From NCBI GenBank assembly GCA_934746015.1, contig CAKVEW010000007.1:1-64000 (forward strand): a DNA stretch of 64,000 nucleotides, in the 5' to 3' direction. A model generated the notes under the pieces. It saw nothing but the letters and a program-made list of their open reading frames with translations, did not search any database and had not been told where the DNA came from. This DNA comes from an uncultured Clostridium sp. Lineage in GTDB: Bacteria > Bacillota > Clostridia > Clostridiales > Clostridiaceae. Both the position numbers and the translations under genes were made by a program. This document shows, in pieces, positions 55,573 to 64,000 of this stretch (position 1 is its first letter; each line of letters starts with the position of its first letter).

Positions 55573-56336
55573 TATAAACCTCCAAAGGTAGAAATCCAAA
55601 AGCTAAGCACAGCACCTGTGCCTATTGCAATTGATATTGCTACTAAAAATGCTTCTACAGCTCTAGTAGAGCCAGCTAGCAAGTCACCAGATATAGTATC
55701 TCTTATTGCATTAGTTATAGCAAGACCTGGAACTAAAAGCATAATAGATCCAATAATAGTTTTATCCATATCATTTATTAACCCTATTTTCAAGAAAATA
55801 ATAGCCATTATAGCAGCTATACCTGCACAAATACTATTTATAAAAAACTGATTTATCTCAAGATTAGAGAATTTTATTGATAGGGATTTTATTATTAGTC
55901 CTATGAAAAATGCAGCTATTGCTTCAGGTAATTTTCCACCAAATAGAAAAACAAAACAGAAAGCACCTAAAGCAGAGATTATTATTGAAGTTTTATTATC
56001 ATATCTTTCTCCATTATTAATAATTTGAAGTTGTTCTTTTAGTTGTGATATAGTTAAGCCTCTATTAATAATATTTCTAGATAAGTCATTAACTTTATCA
56101 ACTTTATCTAAATCTATAGTTCTTGCAGAAACTCTTCTTATTAATGAATAGGTCTTTCCATTATGACAGATAGAAACCATAATTCCTGTTGTAGTTACAA
56201 AGCTTTCAGCTTCTTCAATCCCATAGATCTTACATATTCTCCATATTATTTCTTCAGCCCTATAGGTTTCACCACCAGATTCTAACATGATTTTCCCTGC
56301 AAAAGTTGCTACGTGAAGTATTTCATTCAAATCCAT
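55572..56336 (-). CDS. Threonine/serine exporter subunit, ThrE N-terminal type (DUF1212)
   Basis: 254 residues. A cytoplasmic N-terminal domain (LESGGETYRAEEIIWRIC, ESFVTTTGIMVS) is followed by five membrane segments and the signature PGLAITNAIRDTISGDLLAGSTRA near residue 205. With the next gene it reconstitutes a whole ThrE, a secondary exporter of threonine and serine. Encoded divergently from glyA, whose enzyme interconverts serine and glycine; a shared role in serine homeostasis is an inference. Confidence 0.9.
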   Translation of the reverse strand: MDLNEILHVATFAGKIMLESGGETYRAEEIIWRICKIYGIEEAESFVTTTGIMVSICHNGKTYSLIRRVSARTIDLDKVDKVNDLSRNIINRGLTISQLKEQLQIINNGERYDNKTSIIISALGAFCFVFLFGGKLPEAIAAFFIGLIIKSLSIKFSNLEINQFFINSICAGIAAIMAIIFLKIGLINDMDKTIIGSIMLLVPGLAITNAIRDTISGDLLAGSTRAVEAFLVAISIAIGTGAVLSFWISTFGGL

Positions 56337-56474
56337 AATAATATGCCCCTTACAAACTTAAAATTTCTGAAGGTATTATAACATACCATAATCATATAGT
56401 ATATATTATTGAAAATAAATAATGATATAATGTTAATAATTTATATTTGAATATAAAATTATTACATATTTTCA

Positions 56475-56503
56475 TTGATTATTATTGAGATTATATTTAT
56501 AAT
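56475..56503 (+). promoter_or_regulatory. glyA promoter
   Basis: TTGATT (56475-56480), 17-base spacer, TATAAT (56498-56503). The rest of the 56337-56546 divergent region is very AT-rich; no riboswitch is recognised. Confidence 0.55.
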
Positions 56504-56546
56504 TTATTAAAAAGTATAAAATATAATGAAATTTTGGGGTGATAGA

Positions 56547-57782
56547 ATGAATTTTGAAAATCTTTCAAAGGAAGATAAAGTTATTGAAGAATTAATTAAT
56601 AAAGAGTTAAAAAGACAGCAAGATGGAATAGAATTAATTGCTTCTGAAAATTTTACATCTAAAGCAGTAATGGAAGCAATGGGATCATATCTTACCAATA
56701 AATATGCAGAAGGTTATCCAAATAAAAGATATTACGGTGGATGTCACGTTGTAGATGAAGTTGAAGAAATAGCAAGAGAAAGAGCTAAAGAACTATTTGG
56801 AGCAGAACATGCAAATGTTCAGCCACATTCAGGTTCACAAGCAAATATGGCAGTTTATCTTTCTATCCTAGAATATGGCGATACAGTATTAGGTATGGAT
56901 TTAAGCCATGGAGGTCATTTAACTCATGGATCACCAGTTAATTTTTCAGGAAAACTATATAATTTTGTTTCTTATGGAGTTAATAAAGAAACTGAAAAAA
57001 TCGATTATGATGAAGTTAGAGAACTAGCTTTAAAGCATAAACCTAAATTAATAGTTGCAGGAGCAAGTGCATATTCAAGAATTATAGATTTTAAAGCCTT
57101 CAAAGATATTTGTGATGAAGTAGGAGCTTACTTTATGGTAGATATGGCACATATTGCAGGATTAGTAGCTGTTGGAGCTCATCCATCACCAGTTCCATAT
57201 GCAGACTTTGTAACATCTACTACTCACAAAACATTAAGAGGACCTAGAGGTGGATTAATTCTTTGTAAGGAAAAGTATGCAAAACAATTAGATAAAACTA
57301 TCTTCCCAGGAATACAAGGTGGACCATTAATACATACTATTGCTGCTAAAGCTGTATGTTTTAAAGAAGCCTTAGAGCCGTCATATAAAGAATATATAAA
57401 TAATGTTGTAAATAACTGTAATATATTATCAGAAGAATTAATAAAACATGGATTTAAAATAGTTTCAGGTGGAACTGATAACCACTTAATTCTTGTAGAT
57501 TTAAATAATAAAAATATTACTGGAAAAGATGCTGAAAATCTTTTAGATTCAATAGGAATAACTGTAAACAAGAATACAGTACCTAATGAAACTAAAAGCC
57601 CATTTATAACTTCTGGAATTAGAGTTGGTACAGCTGCAGTTACAACTAGAGGATTTAATGCAGAAGATATGAAGGAAATTGCATCAATAATAAATGATAC
57701 TCTTTCTCTAGAAAATCCAGATATAGATAATTTAAAGGTAAGAGTAAAAGCTTTATGTGAAAAACATCCTTTATATAACTAA
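56547..57782 (+). CDS. glyA: Serine hydroxymethyltransferase
   Basis: PLP enzyme interconverting serine and glycine with tetrahydrofolate, 411 residues. [48 protein letters not shown] and the PLP-lysine motif [14 protein letters not shown] (near residue 225) are intact. GGGGTG favours this ATG over the one 21 bases upstream. Supplies one-carbon units for purine and thymidylate synthesis. Confidence 0.97.
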   Translation: MNFENLSKEDKVIEELINKELKRQQDGIELIASENFTSKAVMEAMGSYLTNKYAEGYPNKRYYGGCHVVDEVEEIARERAKELFGAEHANVQPHSGSQANMAVYLSILEYGDTVLGMDLSHGGHLTHGSPVNFSGKLYNFVSYGVNKETEKIDYDEVRELALKHKPKLIVAGASAYSRIIDFKAFKDICDEVGAYFMVDMAHIAGLVAVGAHPSPVPYADFVTSTTHKTLRGPRGGLILCKEKYAKQLDKTIFPGIQGGPLIHTIAAKAVCFKEALEPSYKEYINNVVNNCNILSEELIKHGFKIVSGGTDNHLILVDLNNKNITGKDAENLLDSIGITVNKNTVPNETKSPFITSGIRVGTAAVTTRGFNAEDMKEIASIINDTLSLENPDIDNLKVRVKALCEKHPLYN

Positions 57783-57857
57783 AATATAATAATTATTATG
57801 TTTTAATAAAAATAATTGTTATAATAGAATTATAATATAAATATAAAGGAGACATAT

Positions 57858-58613
57858 ATGAAATTAATATCATGGAACGTTAATGGAATAAGAGCTTGTG
57901 TTACTAAGGGCTTTTTAGATTTCTTTAATGAAGTTGATGCAGATATTTTTTGCATTCAAGAAAGTAAGCTTCAAGCAGGACAAATAGATTTAGAATTACC
58001 TGGTTACTATCAATATTGGAATTATGCTGAGAAAAAAGGATATTCAGGTACTGCAATATTTACTAAAAAGGAGCCTTTAAATGTTTTTTATGGACTTGGT
58101 ATAGAAGAACATGATAAAGAAGGTAGAGTAATAACATTAGAATTTGATAATTTTTATATGATAACAGTATATACACCAAATTCTAAAAATGAACTAGCTA
58201 GATTAGATTATAGAATGGTTTGGGAAGATGCTTTCAAAGAGTATTTAATAGAATTAAATAAAAAGAAACCTGTAATAGTATGTGGAGATCTTAATGTTGC
58301 ACATAAAGAAATTGATTTAAAAAATCCAAAGACTAATTTAAGAAATGCAGGATTTACTGAAGAAGAAAGAGGTAAATTTACAAACTTGCTAACTGCTGGA
58401 TTCACTGATACCTTTAGATATTTTTATCCAGATGTAACAGGAATTTATTCTTGGTGGTCATATAGATTTAAAGCAAGAGAAAAGAATGCAGGATGGAGAA
58501 TTGATTATTTCTTAACATCAAATTCATTACAAGATAAATTGGAAGATGCTAAAATACATACAGAAGTATTTGGATCAGATCACTGCCCAGTTGAATTAAA
58601 AATTAATATTTAG
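57858..58613 (+). CDS. Exodeoxyribonuclease III / AP endonuclease
   Basis: 251-residue EEP-fold DNA repair nuclease (ExoA/XthA type). KLISWNVNGIRACVTKGF, FCIQESKLQ, YTPNSKNELARLDYR, VCGDLNVAHKEIDL, TGIYSWWSYRF, WRIDYFL and GSDHCPVEL give every catalytic block in order. AAAGGAGA ribosome site, own terminator. Works on abasic sites such as those left by the glycosylase at 18565, though not in one operon. Confidence 0.96.
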   Translation: MKLISWNVNGIRACVTKGFLDFFNEVDADIFCIQESKLQAGQIDLELPGYYQYWNYAEKKGYSGTAIFTKKEPLNVFYGLGIEEHDKEGRVITLEFDNFYMITVYTPNSKNELARLDYRMVWEDAFKEYLIELNKKKPVIVCGDLNVAHKEIDLKNPKTNLRNAGFTEEERGKFTNLLTAGFTDTFRYFYPDVTGIYSWWSYRFKAREKNAGWRIDYFLTSNSLQDKLEDAKIHTEVFGSDHCPVELKINI

Positions 58614-58620
58614 TTTTATA

Positions 58621-58658
58621 AAAGTTACTTTGTCATTATTTTGATAAAGTAACTTTTT
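58621..58658 (+). terminator. Terminator after the exonuclease gene
   Basis: AAAGTTACTTTGTCA pairs with TGATAAAGTAACTTT (one wobble), then TTATATT. Confidence 0.75.
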
Positions 58659-58705
58659 ATATTATTGGAAAATATAGTATAATAGTAATAAGTGGGGGTG
58701 ATGTA

Positions 58706-59659
58706 ATGTCAATTAAAGAAGTTAAAAAATATTTACCAAAGGAACTTATTGAAATATTAGAAAAAATATATTCAACTAAACAATTAGATACAATTTATAG
58801 AAGCTTTTATAGTGGAAGAAATACAAGCTTTAGAGTTAATAACTTAAAAGGTAATCAAAGCGAGGTTATGGAAGAATTGATTAATAACAAAATAAAGGCA
58901 GTAAATCATCCAATCTTAAAAAATGCCTTTATTGTTAAGGATAAAAAGGAAAATGCTTTAAGGAAATTAGAAGTATATAAGTATGGAAAGATATATATTC
59001 AAAATATATCATCAATGCTACCACCTTTATTTTTAAATTTAGAAGAAGATAATGTAATATTAGATATGTGTGCTGCACCAGGAGGAAAAAGCTTATATAT
59101 GGCTGATTTAACTAATAATAAAGCTATTATTCTTGCAAATGATGTTAATGAAGTTAGGAGAGAGAGATTAAATTATAATATAGAAAAACAAGGAGCTTCT
59201 TCAGTTATTGCCTTTGGTTCAGATGGTTGCACCATTGGTAAACGTTTAAATATGTATTTTGATAGAATACTATTAGATGCTCCATGCTCAGGTGAAGGTA
59301 CATTAAAAATTAATTCCAGCAAATACTTAAGTAGTTGGAGTAAAAGAAAGGTAAATCTTGCAGCAAAGCTACAGAAAAAACTAGTAGATAGTGCTTATAA
59401 TGCTTTAAAACCTGGTGGAATTATGGTTTATTCTACTTGTACATTAAATCCCTTTGAAAATGAAGAAGTAATAAATTATGCTCTAGAAAAATATAGGGAT
59501 TTAAGGTTAGAAAAAATAGATATTAATTTACCTAATATAATAAGAGGAATAACAAGTTATGAAGATAAAACTTATAGTAAGGAATTAAAAAAAGCAATAA
59601 GAATTATACCCAATGATTATATGGAAGGGTTTTTTATAGCTAAATTGTTAAAAGAGTAA
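58706..59659 (+). CDS. NOL1/NOP2/Sun-type rRNA m5C methyltransferase
   Basis: 317 residues, RsmB/RsmF-like catalytic core. SAM site VILDMCAAPGGKSLYMAD (near residue 118), DRILLDAPCSGEG with the first catalytic Cys region and MVYSTCTLNPFENEEV with the nucleophile Cys. The N-terminal NusB-like domain of RsmB and the C-terminal PUA-like domain of RsmF are absent or reduced, so the exact target in 16S or 23S rRNA is unsure. Starts after GGGGGTG. Confidence 0.9.
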   Translation: MSIKEVKKYLPKELIEILEKIYSTKQLDTIYRSFYSGRNTSFRVNNLKGNQSEVMEELINNKIKAVNHPILKNAFIVKDKKENALRKLEVYKYGKIYIQNISSMLPPLFLNLEEDNVILDMCAAPGGKSLYMADLTNNKAIILANDVNEVRRERLNYNIEKQGASSVIAFGSDGCTIGKRLNMYFDRILLDAPCSGEGTLKINSSKYLSSWSKRKVNLAAKLQKKLVDSAYNALKPGGIMVYSTCTLNPFENEEVINYALEKYRDLRLEKIDINLPNIIRGITSYEDKTYSKELKKAIRIIPNDYMEGFFIAKLLKE

Positions 59660-59722
59660 GAATAATTAATTTAATCAAAGGAAACTATAATATAAGAATT
59701 TATTATAGTTTTGGAGGTTAAA

Positions 59723-60457
59723 ATGAAGAAGTTTATAGCAATAAATATGCTTGTAGTATTATTAATTAGTAGTGGTAATAAACTTATAATGGCAGAAAGC
59801 AAAGAAGAAAAAGAATTATTTACTATTTGTATTGATCCTGGACATCAAAAAAAGGGTGATGGTAAATTAGAACCTGTTTCTCCTAATTCTAGTAATAAAA
59901 AGCCAAGGGTTTCTCAAGGTACAGAAGGCATTGGAAGTAAAAAGGCTGAGTATGTTGTTAATTTAGAAGCATCACTTTTATTAAAGGATATTTTAATAGG
60001 AAAAGGATACAAGGTAATTATGACTAGAGAAAGTCATGAAGTTAATATTAGCAATGCAGAAAGAGCAGAGGTGGCTAATAAAGTCAAAGCTGATATGACT
60101 ATTAGAATTCATTGTGATAGTTTAAAAGATACAAGCAAGACAGGTGCTAGTATTTTAATTCCAACAAGTAAGTCTAATAATACAAAGTCTATATATGAAG
60201 AGAGTAATAAATTTGCTAATATATTAAAAGATAATCTAAAAGAGAAGGGCATAAAGGTTAATGGAATATTTGAAAGGGATGATATTACAGGATTTAATTG
60301 GTCCACTGTGCCAGTAGTAATTCTAGAAATGGGATTTATGAGCAATTATAATGAAGATAAGATGTTATGTGATACAAACTACCAAAAGAAGCTTATGGAT
60401 ATAGTAGCTGATTCATTAGAAAAGTATAGGAATCATAGCACAATGAAAAATGAATAA
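59723..60457 (+). CDS. Secreted N-acetylmuramoyl-L-alanine amidase (Amidase_3)
   Basis: 244 residues. Signal peptide KKFIAINMLVVLLISSGNK ending near NKLIMAES. Zinc ligands: His in CIDPGHQKKG, Glu in a LEASLLLKDIL helix, His in MTIRIHCDS; the catalytic Glu in VVILEMGFMSNYNED. It cleaves the stem peptide from muramic acid, in wall remodelling, sporulation or germination. No SH3, SPOR or LysM wall-binding domain is present. GGAGG decides the ATG over an upstream TTG. Confidence 0.93.
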   Translation: MKKFIAINMLVVLLISSGNKLIMAESKEEKELFTICIDPGHQKKGDGKLEPVSPNSSNKKPRVSQGTEGIGSKKAEYVVNLEASLLLKDILIGKGYKVIMTRESHEVNISNAERAEVANKVKADMTIRIHCDSLKDTSKTGASILIPTSKSNNTKSIYEESNKFANILKDNLKEKGIKVNGIFERDDITGFNWSTVPVVILEMGFMSNYNEDKMLCDTNYQKKLMDIVADSLEKYRNHSTMKNE

Positions 60458-60479
60458 TGTAAAATATAAAATTGATGTA

Positions 60480-60543
60480 AAAACTTCTTAAGGAGTTTTA
60501 AAATTGAATATTTTTAGTGATTTGGAGCTGCTTTGTCAGCTCC
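60480..60543. terminator. Two weak hairpins between convergent genes
   Basis: AAAACTTC / GGAGTTTT (60480-60499) and GGAGCTG / CAGCTCC (60524-60543). Neither has a long T-run; they probably end the amidase and the convergent regulator transcripts. Confidence 0.45.
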
Positions 60544-60547
60544 ATTA

Positions 60548-61069
60548 TTACTTGTAGACTTTTACGCTCATAGTTTTAAATATAGCAAAAAGTTCATCAC
60601 CTTTTTGAATTGATAAGTCTAATAAGGATTTTTTAGTTATTAAAGCTACTAGAGGAATTCCTATATCTAAAACAACCTTTGCACTATTATTATTAATAAT
60701 TATATCAGAAACAATACCTTTATGAACATTTCTTGCACTGCTTATAAATGAACCCTTACTTAAGATAATATCTTCAGGTCTAATAGAAATTTTAACATTA
60801 CCTGTAAGATCAGTGCTAACTTGAATTTTTACTAATGAAGCCTCTGCAAATATTTCATCATCTTCTTTAATTATATTTGCTTCATAGGTATTTTCATAAC
60901 CTTTAGCTTTTAGAAGATATATTTCATATTGTGAGTTAGATATACGAAGATGCTTTCCCATACGATGTGCATCTAAATCACCACGTTTAATCATTTCATA
61001 CACTGTACTTTTAGTTATTTTTAATTTTTGAGCAATTTCTTCTGGAGTATATAAGATATCATCATTCAT
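60548..61069 (-). CDS. Molybdate-responsive regulator: excisionase-type HTH plus Mop domain
   Basis: 173 residues. The N-terminal HTH_17 (YTPEEIAQKLKITKSTVYEM, HRMGKHLRISNSQYEIYLL) resembles phage excisionase and MerR wings. After a linker, residues 100-173 form a Mop/TOBE oxyanion-binding domain (SARNVHKGIVSDIIINN, GIPLVALITKKSLLDL). It is divergent from modABC, so it should sense molybdate or tungstate and control that operon. A GTG upstream overlaps the AAAGGTG ribosome site; this ATG is used. Functionally ModE-like but with a different DNA-binding domain. Confidence 0.88.
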   Translation of the reverse strand: MNDDILYTPEEIAQKLKITKSTVYEMIKRGDLDAHRMGKHLRISNSQYEIYLLKAKGYENTYEANIIKEDDEIFAEASLVKIQVSTDLTGNVKISIRPEDIILSKGSFISSARNVHKGIVSDIIINNNSAKVVLDIGIPLVALITKKSLLDLSIQKGDELFAIFKTMSVKVYK

Positions 61070-61213
61070 TTTCTTCACCTTTTCATTTATTATTATAAAA
61101 ATAATTTAACATAATATTTATATAATAACAAATAGGATATACATAATATTTTAAAGACTTATTATTATGCATAAATTTTAAATTATAGAGAAGTTTATAT
61201 AAATAATATGCAA

Positions 61214-61242
61214 TTGACAGGTACATATATTCACATTATAAT
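61214..61242 (+). promoter_or_regulatory. modABC promoter, full consensus
   Basis: TTGACA (61214-61219), exactly 17 bases, TATAAT (61237-61242). Such a strong core promoter implies control by repression. Confidence 0.85.
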
Positions 61243-61244
61243 AG

Positions 61245-61294
61245 GTATTGTTTGGTTTAGTTCTGTTTTGTTCTGTTTTATTAGGTTTTGACAC
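61245..61294 (+). repeat. Five helically phased 10-bp repeats downstream of the mod promoter
   Basis: Units starting at 61245, 61255, 61265, 61275 and 61285: GTATTGTTTG, GTTTAGTTCT, GTTTTGTTCT, GTTTTATTAG, GTTTTGACAC. Each begins GT-TT-like and repeats every 10 bases, about one helical turn, across the expected transcription start (about 61249). They probably bind several copies of the divergent Mop-domain regulator side by side. Confidence 0.6.
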
Positions 61295-61320
61295 AAAAAT
61301 ATATGCGAGGAGATTATAAA

Positions 61321-62109
61321 ATGAAAAAGAAATCAGTTTTAATTTTAACTTTAACTTTAGTAGCAACTTTATTTAGTGGATGCACTTCTAATAAAGCTAC
61401 AAAAGATTCAAATGAAGAAACTACTATTACTATTGCAGCAGCAGCAAGCTTAAAAAACTGTATGGATGATAAATTAATTCCTATGTTTTATGAAAAGTAT
61501 CCTAATATTAAAGTTCAAGCAACTTATGATAGTTCAGGAAAATTACAAGCTCAAGTAGAAGAAGGTGCTGAAATTGATGTATTTATGTCAGCAGCTACAA
61601 AACAAATGAATGAATTAAATAAAGAAGGATTAATAGAAGATAACTCTATAGTAGAGTTATTAGAAAATAAAGTTGTACTTATCGTACCAAAAGGAAATAC
61701 TAAGGAAATAAAGTCTTTTGATGATATATTAAAATCTGATAAAATAGCAATAGGAGATCCAGCAAGTGTACCAGCTGGTCAATATGCAAAGGAATTATTT
61801 GAAAATCTTAAAATTTGGGATGATGTTTCTAAAAAGACAAGTTTAGGAACTAATGTAACAGAAGTTCTAAATTGGGTAGCTGAAGGTAGTGCTGATTCAG
61901 GAGTAGTTTATTCAACTGATGCAGCTTCAAATGATAAAGTAGAAATAGTTTTAGATGCTCCAGAAGGAAGTGTTTCTAAAGTTATCTATCCAGTAGGAAT
62001 AATTAAAGCATCTAAGAATAAAACTGAATCAAAAAAATTCATTGACTTCTTACAATCAGATGAAGCAATGAAGGTTTTTGAGAGCTATGGATTTTCATCT
62101 AATAAATAG
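61321..62109 (+). CDS. modA: Molybdate ABC transporter substrate-binding protein
   Basis: 262-residue lipoprotein binding molybdate or tungstate outside the cell. Lipobox TLFSGCTSNK. ITIAAAASLKNCMDDKLIP, VQATYDSSGKLQAQVEEGAEIDVFMSAA is recognisable in pieces (YDSSGKLQAQ; DVFMSAATKQM), and AIGDPASVPAGQYAKE and DSGVVYSTDA are the other anion-binding loops. GAGGAG decides this ATG over one 33 bases upstream. First gene of modABC. Confidence 0.95.
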   Translation: MKKKSVLILTLTLVATLFSGCTSNKATKDSNEETTITIAAAASLKNCMDDKLIPMFYEKYPNIKVQATYDSSGKLQAQVEEGAEIDVFMSAATKQMNELNKEGLIEDNSIVELLENKVVLIVPKGNTKEIKSFDDILKSDKIAIGDPASVPAGQYAKELFENLKIWDDVSKKTSLGTNVTEVLNWVAEGSADSGVVYSTDAASNDKVEIVLDAPEGSVSKVIYPVGIIKASKNKTESKKFIDFLQSDEAMKVFESYGFSSNK

Positions 62110-62118
62110 GAGAATATA

Positions 62119-62790
62119 ATGGATATATCACCAATAATAATATCTTTAAAAACAGCAATATTTTCAATGATTTTTACATTTTTATTAGGACTTTTTATTG
62201 CAAAGTTTGTAGTGAATTTGAAGTTGGAAAAAGCAAAGATGATTTTAGATGGATTTTTAACACTTCCATTAGTTTTACCTCCAACAGTAATTGGATTTTT
62301 CCTTTTAATGATTTTTGGAGTTAATAGACCAGTAGGGAAGTTCTTATTAGAATTTATGGGAGTTAAGATAGTCTTTTCATGGTGGGCTACTGTAGTAGCT
62401 TCTGTAGTAATATCATTTCCACTTATGTACCGCTCTGCTAGAGGGGCATTTGAACAAATAGATGAAAATTTGATTTTAGCTGGAAGAACTCTTGGAATGT
62501 CAGAAAGAAAAATATTTTGGCGTATTATTATGCCAAATGCCATGCCTGGAGTTGCTTCAGGTGGAATATTAGCCTTTGCAAGAGGGTTAGGGGAGTTTGG
62601 TGCTACAGCAATGATAGCTGGTAATATAGCAAATAAAACAAGGACACTTCCATTAGCTATATATTCAGAAGTATCAGCAGGAAATATGGAATCAGCTCTA
62701 GGCTATGTATTAATAGTAACTATAATTTCCTTTATAATTATTATTTTAACTAATTATTTCACTATAAGAGAAAGAAAATTTTTAAAGTAG
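62119..62790 (+). CDS. modB: Molybdate ABC transporter permease
   Basis: 223 residues, five to six membrane segments. TLPLVLPPTVIGFFLLMIFG is the conserved ModB motif; the EAA loop is ENLILAGRTLGMSERKIFWR near residue 115, and GEFGATAMIAGNI follows. Starts nine bases after modA with AGGAG and ends 11 bases before modC. Confidence 0.95.
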   Translation: MDISPIIISLKTAIFSMIFTFLLGLFIAKFVVNLKLEKAKMILDGFLTLPLVLPPTVIGFFLLMIFGVNRPVGKFLLEFMGVKIVFSWWATVVASVVISFPLMYRSARGAFEQIDENLILAGRTLGMSERKIFWRIIMPNAMPGVASGGILAFARGLGEFGATAMIAGNIANKTRTLPLAIYSEVSAGNMESALGYVLIVTIISFIIIILTNYFTIRERKFLK

Positions 62791-62801
62791 GTAAGAAGAA
62801 A

Positions 62802-63869
62802 ATGAGTTTATTTGTGGATATTAAAAAAGAATTAAAAGGATTTTCTTTAGATGTTTCTTTTGAAACAAATGGTGATTATCTTGGAATTTTAGGGGCATCA
62901 GGTAGTGGGAAAAGTATGACACTTAAGTGTATAGCAGGAATTGAAACACCTGATGAAGGGCGTATTGTTTTAAATGGAAAAGTCTTATTTGATTCAAAGA
63001 AAAATATTAATTTAAAGCCTCAGGAAAGAAAAATAGGATATTTATTTCAAAATTATGCCTTGTTTCCTAATATGACTGTTGAAGAAAACATAGGAATAGG
63101 ATTGAAAGATTCTAAGGTAGAAAAAGCTAGAAAGGTAAATGAAATTATAAAAAGCTTTCATTTACAGGGCCTTGAGAAAAAGTATCCAAGACAACTTTCA
63201 GGTGGGCAGCAGCAAAGGGTAGCTATAGCTAGATGTATTATATATAAACCTGATATTTTAATGTTAGATGAGCCATTTTCAGCTTTAGATTCCTATTTAA
63301 AAGAAAAGCTTCAGAGAGAAGTATTAGAACTTTTAAAGTATTATCACGGAGAAGTGCTTATGGTTACACATAGCAGAGATGAAGCTTATAAGTTTTGTAA
63401 AAATATTTCTATAATAGAAAAGGGAAAGTCAATTTTACTAGGTGAAACAAAGGATGTATTTAAAAATCCAAAAGTAAAAGAAGCTGCAATTCTTACAGGA
63501 TGTAAAAATATTTCACCATGCAAGGTTTTATCAAAAAATAAGATACATGCCTTAGATTGGGATATTATATTGGAGGCAGAAACATTAAATAATAAAAATA
63601 TTAATTATATAGGAATTAGAGCTCATAATTTTGTGATTGTAGATAAAATTCAAAAGGATTATTTGGAAAATACTATAGAGTGCAAAATAGATAAAGTAGA
63701 AGAAGAGGTATTTGAATATAATATACTATTTGAAAACGAAAGTTCTAAGACAAGTATAAGAGATAACAAAATTTTATTTAAGGTTAAAAAGGAAGAATGG
63801 GATAATAGAAAAAATAAAGATAAACTATTTTTAAAAATTCCTAAAGAAAGTATTTTACTTTTAGAGTAA
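62802..63869 (+). CDS. modC: Molybdate ABC transporter ATP-binding protein
   Basis: 355 residues. Walker A GASGSGKSM (unusual M for T at the end), Q-loop YLFQNYALFPNM, signature LSGGQQQR, Walker B ILMLDEPFSALD and switch MVTHSRDE. The C-terminal 130 residues are a regulatory region in the TOBE/Mop position, of weaker similarity. Completes the transporter; the operon has no obvious terminator hairpin directly after the stop. Confidence 0.93.
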   Translation: MSLFVDIKKELKGFSLDVSFETNGDYLGILGASGSGKSMTLKCIAGIETPDEGRIVLNGKVLFDSKKNINLKPQERKIGYLFQNYALFPNMTVEENIGIGLKDSKVEKARKVNEIIKSFHLQGLEKKYPRQLSGGQQQRVAIARCIIYKPDILMLDEPFSALDSYLKEKLQREVLELLKYYHGEVLMVTHSRDEAYKFCKNISIIEKGKSILLGETKDVFKNPKVKEAAILTGCKNISPCKVLSKNKIHALDWDIILEAETLNNKNINYIGIRAHNFVIVDKIQKDYLENTIECKIDKVEEEVFEYNILFENESSKTSIRDNKILFKVKKEEWDNRKNKDKLFLKIPKESILLLE

Positions 63870-63971
63870 GTCTCTTACTTTTTAATAAAAAATATGAAAT
63901 AGTTTTTATAATTTCAAATAAAATGAGGAATTATTACCTTCAGTATAGAAAGAGATAAATATCATATAAGG

Positions 63972-63995
63972 GCCACTTGGAGTTTACGAAGTGGC
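63972..63995 (+). other. Hairpin at the window edge
   Basis: GCCACTT pairs with AAGTGGC around a 10-base loop. The 63870-64000 region is otherwise AT-rich without a gene. It could be the first stem of a structured leader for the next gene, but the window ends five bases later. Confidence 0.35.
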
Positions 63996-64000
63996 AACAA

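Noticed and set aside
61245..61294. CRISPR-like or microsatellite array
   Set aside because: Units are 10 bp with no spacers; the position over a promoter start fits a regulatory role instead.
62085..62543. 152-residue minus-strand ORF opposite modB
   Set aside because: It is the complement of a clear modB gene, lacks a ribosome site and has no recognisable motif.
63960..64000. Molybdenum-cofactor riboswitch after modC
   Set aside because: A single 7-bp hairpin is visible and the window ends; I cannot match the Moco consensus.
1..64000. Prophage, defence island or integrated element
   Set aside because: No integrase, transposase, att-like repeats, tRNA or compositional break was seen; gene order is mostly that of core clostridial chromosome.

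Overview
The window looks like core chromosome of a low-GC, anaerobic, spore-forming Firmicute, most likely Clostridium sensu stricto. The base composition is very AT-rich. Ribosome binding sites are strong AGGAGG types, TTG starts recur, and sigma-A promoters are near consensus. Other pointers are the order ruvA-ruvB-queA-tgt-yajC-secDF-apt-relA-dtd-hemZ-hisS-aspS, ferredoxin and flavodoxin proteins, a SpoVD/SpoVE-like pair and an Asn T-box. I cannot name the species. No rRNA, tRNA, insertion sequence, prophage or CRISPR array was seen.

Layout. 1-9.5 kb is an alpha-glucobiose utilisation locus: a CUT1 sugar ABC transporter (binding protein cut by the window edge), two tandem GH65 phosphorylases, a LacI repressor and a beta-phosphoglucomutase. 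Together they would import a disaccharide, split it with phosphate and pass beta-glucose-1-phosphate into glycolysis. 9.5-15.3 kb holds a pyridoxal-type kinase with a lone ECF S component and an EEP hydrolase, then a complete dedicated ECF transporter (S, double ATPase, T). 15.4-20.1 kb carries a P-loop/SF1-helicase-like protein fused to a LexA-type autoprotease, small unknown proteins, 3-methyladenine glycosylase and MsrB. 20.2-24.6 kb holds the PBP, FtsW/SpoVE-like and DegV genes. 24.7-41.3 kb is the large housekeeping block, in which the usual recJ position holds a short RecJ-like protein with most metal ligands lost.

41.3-43.6 kb is a YtrA-type GntR regulator with an ABC exporter. 43.6-46.8 kb is a second sugar ABC transporter. 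47-50.1 kb holds an APC permease, an EFR1 ferredoxin, a large structured hairpin and a Lit/DUF1461-like membrane protein. 50.2-53.3 kb has an alcohol dehydrogenase and an aldehyde dehydrogenase divergent from a CsoR/FrmR-family repressor that lacks the copper-ligand histidine. 53.3-57.8 kb has a T-box leader, asnA, ferredoxin, a split ThrE exporter and glyA. 57.8-60.5 kb has exodeoxyribonuclease III, an rRNA m5C methyltransferase and a secreted amidase. 60.5-63.9 kb is a molybdate locus: a Mop-domain regulator divergent from modABC, with five helically phased 10-bp repeats just downstream of a consensus promoter.

The items that best repay follow-up are the P-loop/LexA fusion, the degenerate RecJ, the phased repeats before modA, the perfect hairpin with a symmetric TGAAAG internal loop, and the aldehyde-gene neighbour of the CsoR-like regulator. 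No wholly new multi-gene system is evident; most of the window is ordinary clostridial core genome.
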